From Candidatus Omnitrophota bacterium (lineage in GTDB: Bacteria > Omnitrophota > Gorgyraeia > Zapsychrales > JANLHA01): a stretch of DNA of 36,265 nt. Of this stretch, positions 33,206 through 36,265 are shown one piece after another. Location: assembly GCA_023143685.1 (NCBI GenBank), contig JAGLHE010000079.1, forward strand, positions 1 through 36,265, in the 5' to 3' direction. Within the stretch, counting starts at the first letter, position 1. Each line of letters begins with the position of its first letter. The notes under the pieces are model-generated. The model was given only the letters and a program-made list of their open reading frames with translations, ran no database searches and was not told where the DNA came from. Position numbers and translations under genes: made by a program.

Positions 33206-35188
33206 TTAAATAATTTTATTGATTCCTTCTCGAATCGCGGCGTTGTCATCCAACTTGCGGGTCTGAATCTTGTTTTTTGCCAAGTCATACACAGATTGTT
33301 TGATCCGACGGGCATCGCAGGCAAGAATATAACCCTGCTGGTTTAACATATCGATGAAACGATGATGTTTGTGGTGTCCCGAGCTCACCACCATACGGTC
33401 CTGAACAGAAAAAACAACGACCTGCTTCCCTGAGCTGGCGGCCTCTGAAACCATTGAGATACTGTCCCCTGAAACCACAACCACATCCGCTAACCCCAGA
33501 ATACCACCCATCGCTTCGGGCACATTATTCCGATTAGCTAAAACAAAAAATTGGCACCGTGGATGTTTTTTTAATTCCCGTATCAGCATATTCTCAACTT
33601 TGACCGATGTCCGGCGTGACGTTGTTATCAAGATATCCGCCTTTAACTCTTGCGCGACTTCTTTAATTTGGGTCACCACCATTTTGGCCTTTTTCTCCGT
33701 TAACACATAATCCTTTGTGTCACCGCCAATCAACACCCCAATCTTAAACTGATCTCGCATTTTCAAATGAGAAAACCTCTTAAACAACTGCTGCGTCTGC
33801 TGCGCTAAATATTCCGGCGTCATTGTATTGACCGCACCACGCGTGATAACCAAAGGCACTTTAATCTTTTTGCCGATTGGATGATCATGTTGGGGCAAAA
33901 CAACAAGATCGAAACGGTTAAAATTCAATAATCCCGGCGTCAGGATTGAAACACTTCTAGCCTGCTGATCGCTTGATAAAAGATAATTCAAGCCCGCTGA
34001 TAAAGAACCGCAAGAGATAAAAAAATCTGCCTTAACCGTCATGATTTGCTCAAAAGATTCGTCCGTCAAAAACCATCGCATAAAACCCAGCCGTCCCCGG
34101 TAAAAATGTTCTTTTGCAATAACGCTAAAAAGCGACACAAACCGTTTCGCCCACACACTACGAAACTCCACGCTAACAACCTTTGTCTCGCAGCTTACGC
34201 CTTTTTTAGTCAACTCTTCCTCTAATACATTGGCAACAGATTTTGACTGGTGCAAATGGCCAGCCCTGCCATCATCAAGAATAACAGTTACGGATTCTTT
34301 TGAATATTTCCAGATTTTATAAAACCACATATATTCACTGGGATATTTCCGGATATAGTCTTCCATAATTTTCGAGACTTTTTGAAGATTGGTTTCGATA
34401 TCTTTCTCCATATCCCCGGTATTTTCTAAATCCATAGCTTCATGGAGTAACATACGATGCGATGCCCCTTTATTGCGAATAATAATCGCAAAACACAACG
34501 GCACGCCCATCTTAAGGCCCATCCGCATAGCCCCAACCGACATGCTTGCCTGCTTATTAAAAAACGGCACTAACACCCCCCCCTTGCCGCCCTGGTCAAC
34601 AACCATTCCAACAATCTCATTATTATTAAGACTCGTAATAAGTTGGCGGACACCGATCCCTCGCTCAATCACACCCGAACCGCCGCACTGACGGTACGAA
34701 TTCAACAGATCATCCAAACGTTTGTAGCGCGTTTGCGGTTTAACGATAACCTTATATGGCCGCTCCAACATCGAGCATGAAAGGCTGGCAAGTTCCCAAC
34801 TGCCAAAATGCATCGCAATCAGAAGGCATCCCTTTCCTTTTTCCAAGGCCTTTTGGACATGCTCTTTACCTTCGACCTGAACATACTCTTCAAATTTTTC
34901 CGGAGGGATCAACGGAAGGAGAAAGACTTCAATAAAATTCTGTCCATAATTTTGAAAAACCTGCTTAGCGATACTTTTAATCTCTAACGGCGTCTTTTCT
35001 TCACCAAAGGCAATCTTTAAATTCGAATAAACCAGCGACCGGTGTTTGACATTAAAATAAAAAGCCAACGTTCCGATCGCGCGCCCGATCTTAACAGACA
35101 CAGATACCGGAAGCAGACGAATTAAAATCCCAAACGTTTTAACGCTGTGATAGATGATTGATTCTGTTACAGAAGTTTTCTTTTTCAT
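33206..35188 (-). CDS. LpxL-type lipid A acyltransferase fused to an ELM1/DUF1022 domain
   Basis: The 660-aa protein has two parts. Residues 1-298 form a lysophospholipid-acyltransferase-like domain of the LpxL/LpxM (HtrB) family: N-terminal membrane helix, catalytic HX4E at H127-E132 in AMHFGSWELAS, substrate region VVDQGGKGGVLVPFFNKQAS, and YPSEYMWFYKIWK at the end. Residues 299-655 match the ELM1 (DUF1022) family, a GT-B-like fold: VILDDGRAGHLHQSK, LTPGLLNFNRFDLVVLPQHD, GVLIGGDTKDYVL and VVSGDSISMVSEAASSGKQV. The first part should add a secondary acyl chain to lipid A; the second may be a glycosyltransferase acting on the same substrate. The ATG lies 50 bases inside the lpxK end. Confidence 0.85.
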   Translation of the reverse strand: MKKKTSVTESIIYHSVKTFGILIRLLPVSVSVKIGRAIGTLAFYFNVKHRSLVYSNLKIAFGEEKTPLEIKSIAKQVFQNYGQNFIEVFLLPLIPPEKFEEYVQVEGKEHVQKALEKGKGCLLIAMHFGSWELASLSCSMLERPYKVIVKPQTRYKRLDDLLNSYRQCGGSGVIERGIGVRQLITSLNNNEIVGMVVDQGGKGGVLVPFFNKQASMSVGAMRMGLKMGVPLCFAIIIRNKGASHRMLLHEAMDLENTGDMEKDIETNLQKVSKIMEDYIRKYPSEYMWFYKIWKYSKESVTVILDDGRAGHLHQSKSVANVLEEELTKKGVSCETKVVSVEFRSVWAKRFVSLFSVIAKEHFYRGRLGFMRWFLTDESFEQIMTVKADFFISCGSLSAGLNYLLSSDQQARSVSILTPGLLNFNRFDLVVLPQHDHPIGKKIKVPLVITRGAVNTMTPEYLAQQTQQLFKRFSHLKMRDQFKIGVLIGGDTKDYVLTEKKAKMVVTQIKEVAQELKADILITTSRRTSVKVENMLIRELKKHPRCQFFVLANRNNVPEAMGGILGLADVVVVSGDSISMVSEAASSGKQVVVFSVQDRMVVSSGHHKHHRFIDMLNQQGYILACDARRIKQSVYDLAKNKIQTRKLDDNAAIREGINKII

Positions 35189-36206
35189 TGTCTTTAACCA
35201 TTCTTATTTGCATTTTAAGGACTAAAACCTTTGGGTAATCCTTCCAAAAATCTTTATAGTCTTTCAACTTAACCGCGTCCTTGGCCGTTGTGATAACAAA
35301 AGCCGATCCGCGGGAAGTAATTGATTCTGCGACCTGCCGCATATCCTCTTCGGTATACCAATGGTGGTTCCTGAAAATAAAATTCTTCTCGATGTGGGCA
35401 CCCAGCGATCTTACTGTCTCTTCAAAACTATCCGGATCACCTATCCCACAAAAAGAATGCACGGTCTGATTTTTAATAACAGACAGGTCTAATTTTTCTT
35501 TCGTATACAAATCCTGAAAACATACCGGCTGATGAATAGTTTCAATAACAGCGGCTGTCACTTTCTTTTTCTTAAGGATACGGTAAATCTCATCTAAATT
35601 CGCCTGCCCGATATCCGTCTTTGTAATCACAACCAGATTTGCTCTTTTTATCGAGTTGACCGGTTCTCTTAAAATTCCACGTGGGATCAGTCGATGATTT
35701 CCAAAAGGATTTGTCGCGTCAATCACGACAATATCCAAATCCCTTTTGACCCGCCACTGCTGAAATCCATCGTCGAGAAGAAAAATCCGGCCATCCTGAT
35801 GAGCCAGGGCTTCCTGCGCTTTCTGCACACGATCTTTTCCAACAACAACCGGGACATCGGGAAGGTTCTCCTGAAGCAGCATCACCTCATCATTTTTCGA
35901 ATCTTGCCTTTCTGAGGCTTTGTACCCGCGCGCTAAAATAATCGGCTGGACATCTGTCTCTTTAAGATATCGGGCGATCCATTCTACGAGCGGAGTTTTT
36001 CCAACCCCACCCCAAGTGATGTTCCCAACACTAATAACCGGCCTGCCAAGGGAATGGCAGGGAAAAATCCGCAAAGAATACAAGGCCTTGACCACAGCCA
36101 CACCCAAGCCATAAACAAACGAAAATCCAAGCAATAACACCTTAATAAAGGCTGCCCCTAAATCACGCCGCTGGTCAGTGATAACCGAATATAAATAGTC
36201 ATGCAT
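35139..36206 (-). CDS. lpxK: Tetraacyldisaccharide 4'-kinase
   Basis: LpxK phosphorylates the 4' position of the lipid A precursor at the inner membrane. The 355-aa protein has an N-terminal membrane-associated helix (about 20-45), P-loop GNITWGGVGKTP at 61-72, ARGYKASERQ, and the family-specific FLLDDGFQQWRVKRDLDIVV. VITTAKDAVKLKDY near the end is the usual C-terminal block. GGGA lies about seven bases before the ATG. Its last 50 bases overlap the acyltransferase-ELM1 gene, implying coupled translation of the kinase and the late acyltransferase. The Kdo transferase WaaA, often next to lpxK, is not seen here. Confidence 0.96.
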   Translation of the reverse strand: MHDYLYSVITDQRRDLGAAFIKVLLLGFSFVYGLGVAVVKALYSLRIFPCHSLGRPVISVGNITWGGVGKTPLVEWIARYLKETDVQPIILARGYKASERQDSKNDEVMLLQENLPDVPVVVGKDRVQKAQEALAHQDGRIFLLDDGFQQWRVKRDLDIVVIDATNPFGNHRLIPRGILREPVNSIKRANLVVITKTDIGQANLDEIYRILKKKKVTAAVIETIHQPVCFQDLYTKEKLDLSVIKNQTVHSFCGIGDPDSFEETVRSLGAHIEKNFIFRNHHWYTEEDMRQVAESITSRGSAFVITTAKDAVKLKDYKDFWKDYPKVLVLKMQIRMVKDNEKENFCNRINHLSQR

Positions 36207-36239
36207 ACGAATTCCCTTTAATATGGCTCCAAACCGCCT

Positions 36240-36265
36240 CTATTTTATAGTATCGGAATTTCAAA
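36240..36265 (+). repeat. Family B interspersed repeat, cut by window edge
   Basis: TATTTTATAGTATCGGAATT followed by TCAAA matches 12209-12232 with one difference (TATCGG for TATAGG). It is the left end of another family B copy upstream of lpxK; the rest is outside the window. Confidence 0.65.

Overview
The window reads as chromosomal DNA of an uncultured Gram-negative (diderm) bacterium. The best guess is Candidatus Omnitrophota (OP3) or another PVC-superphylum relative. This rests on gene content and protein style: an LPS pathway with Cys-type KdsA, a Chlamydia/PVC-like CdsA signature ending in DVIDS, a ProRS without editing domain, and many GT9 enzymes. It is an inference and was not tested by any search. 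All 31 protein genes recognised lie on the minus strand, tightly packed, so the text below follows the direction of transcription, from high to low coordinates. No rRNA, tRNA, CRISPR array, transposase or phage gene was seen, and no stretch over about 215 bases lacks a gene.

Block 1 (36.2 to 21.0 kb) is an LPS assembly block. LpxK is followed by a LpxL-type acyltransferase fused to an ELM1/DUF1022 domain, a GT4-GT9 fusion, a GT4 enzyme, three GT9 heptosyltransferase-like enzymes, an HldE-type heptose kinase, the Kdo genes kdsB, kdsA, kdsD and kdsC, a LptC-LptA fusion, and lptB. Together these would finish lipid A, make CMP-Kdo, add core sugars and export LPS. The Kdo transferase WaaA and the remaining heptose genes are not in the window.

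Block 2 (20.8 to 13.1 kb) is mixed housekeeping. It holds a trigger factor lacking its PPIase domain, clpP, a class V aminotransferase paired with serA (a likely serine route), a DsbD/CcdA-like membrane protein without the usual cysteines, purA, and a promoter-to-terminator unit of an OmpA-type lipoprotein plus a small exported coiled-coil protein.

Block 3 (13.0 kb to 1) is a conserved core run: uppS, cdsA, dxr, rseP, a CpaF-type ATPase, proS, rimP, nusA, infB, trpS and scpA (cut by the window edge).

The most unusual DNA-level signal is several families of short interspersed repeats in the few intergenic gaps. Family A (two copies, double hairpin) appears to have inserted at the trpS/scpA junction with a 17-bp flanking duplication. 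Family B (two full copies, one half copy, one copy cut by the window edge) carries a 13-bp perfect inverted repeat. Family C consists of iterated CGCKAAAC motifs. Family D is a 24-bp period direct repeat. Several of these supply the stop codons of neighbouring genes. The most unusual protein-level signals are the two double-domain envelope enzymes.
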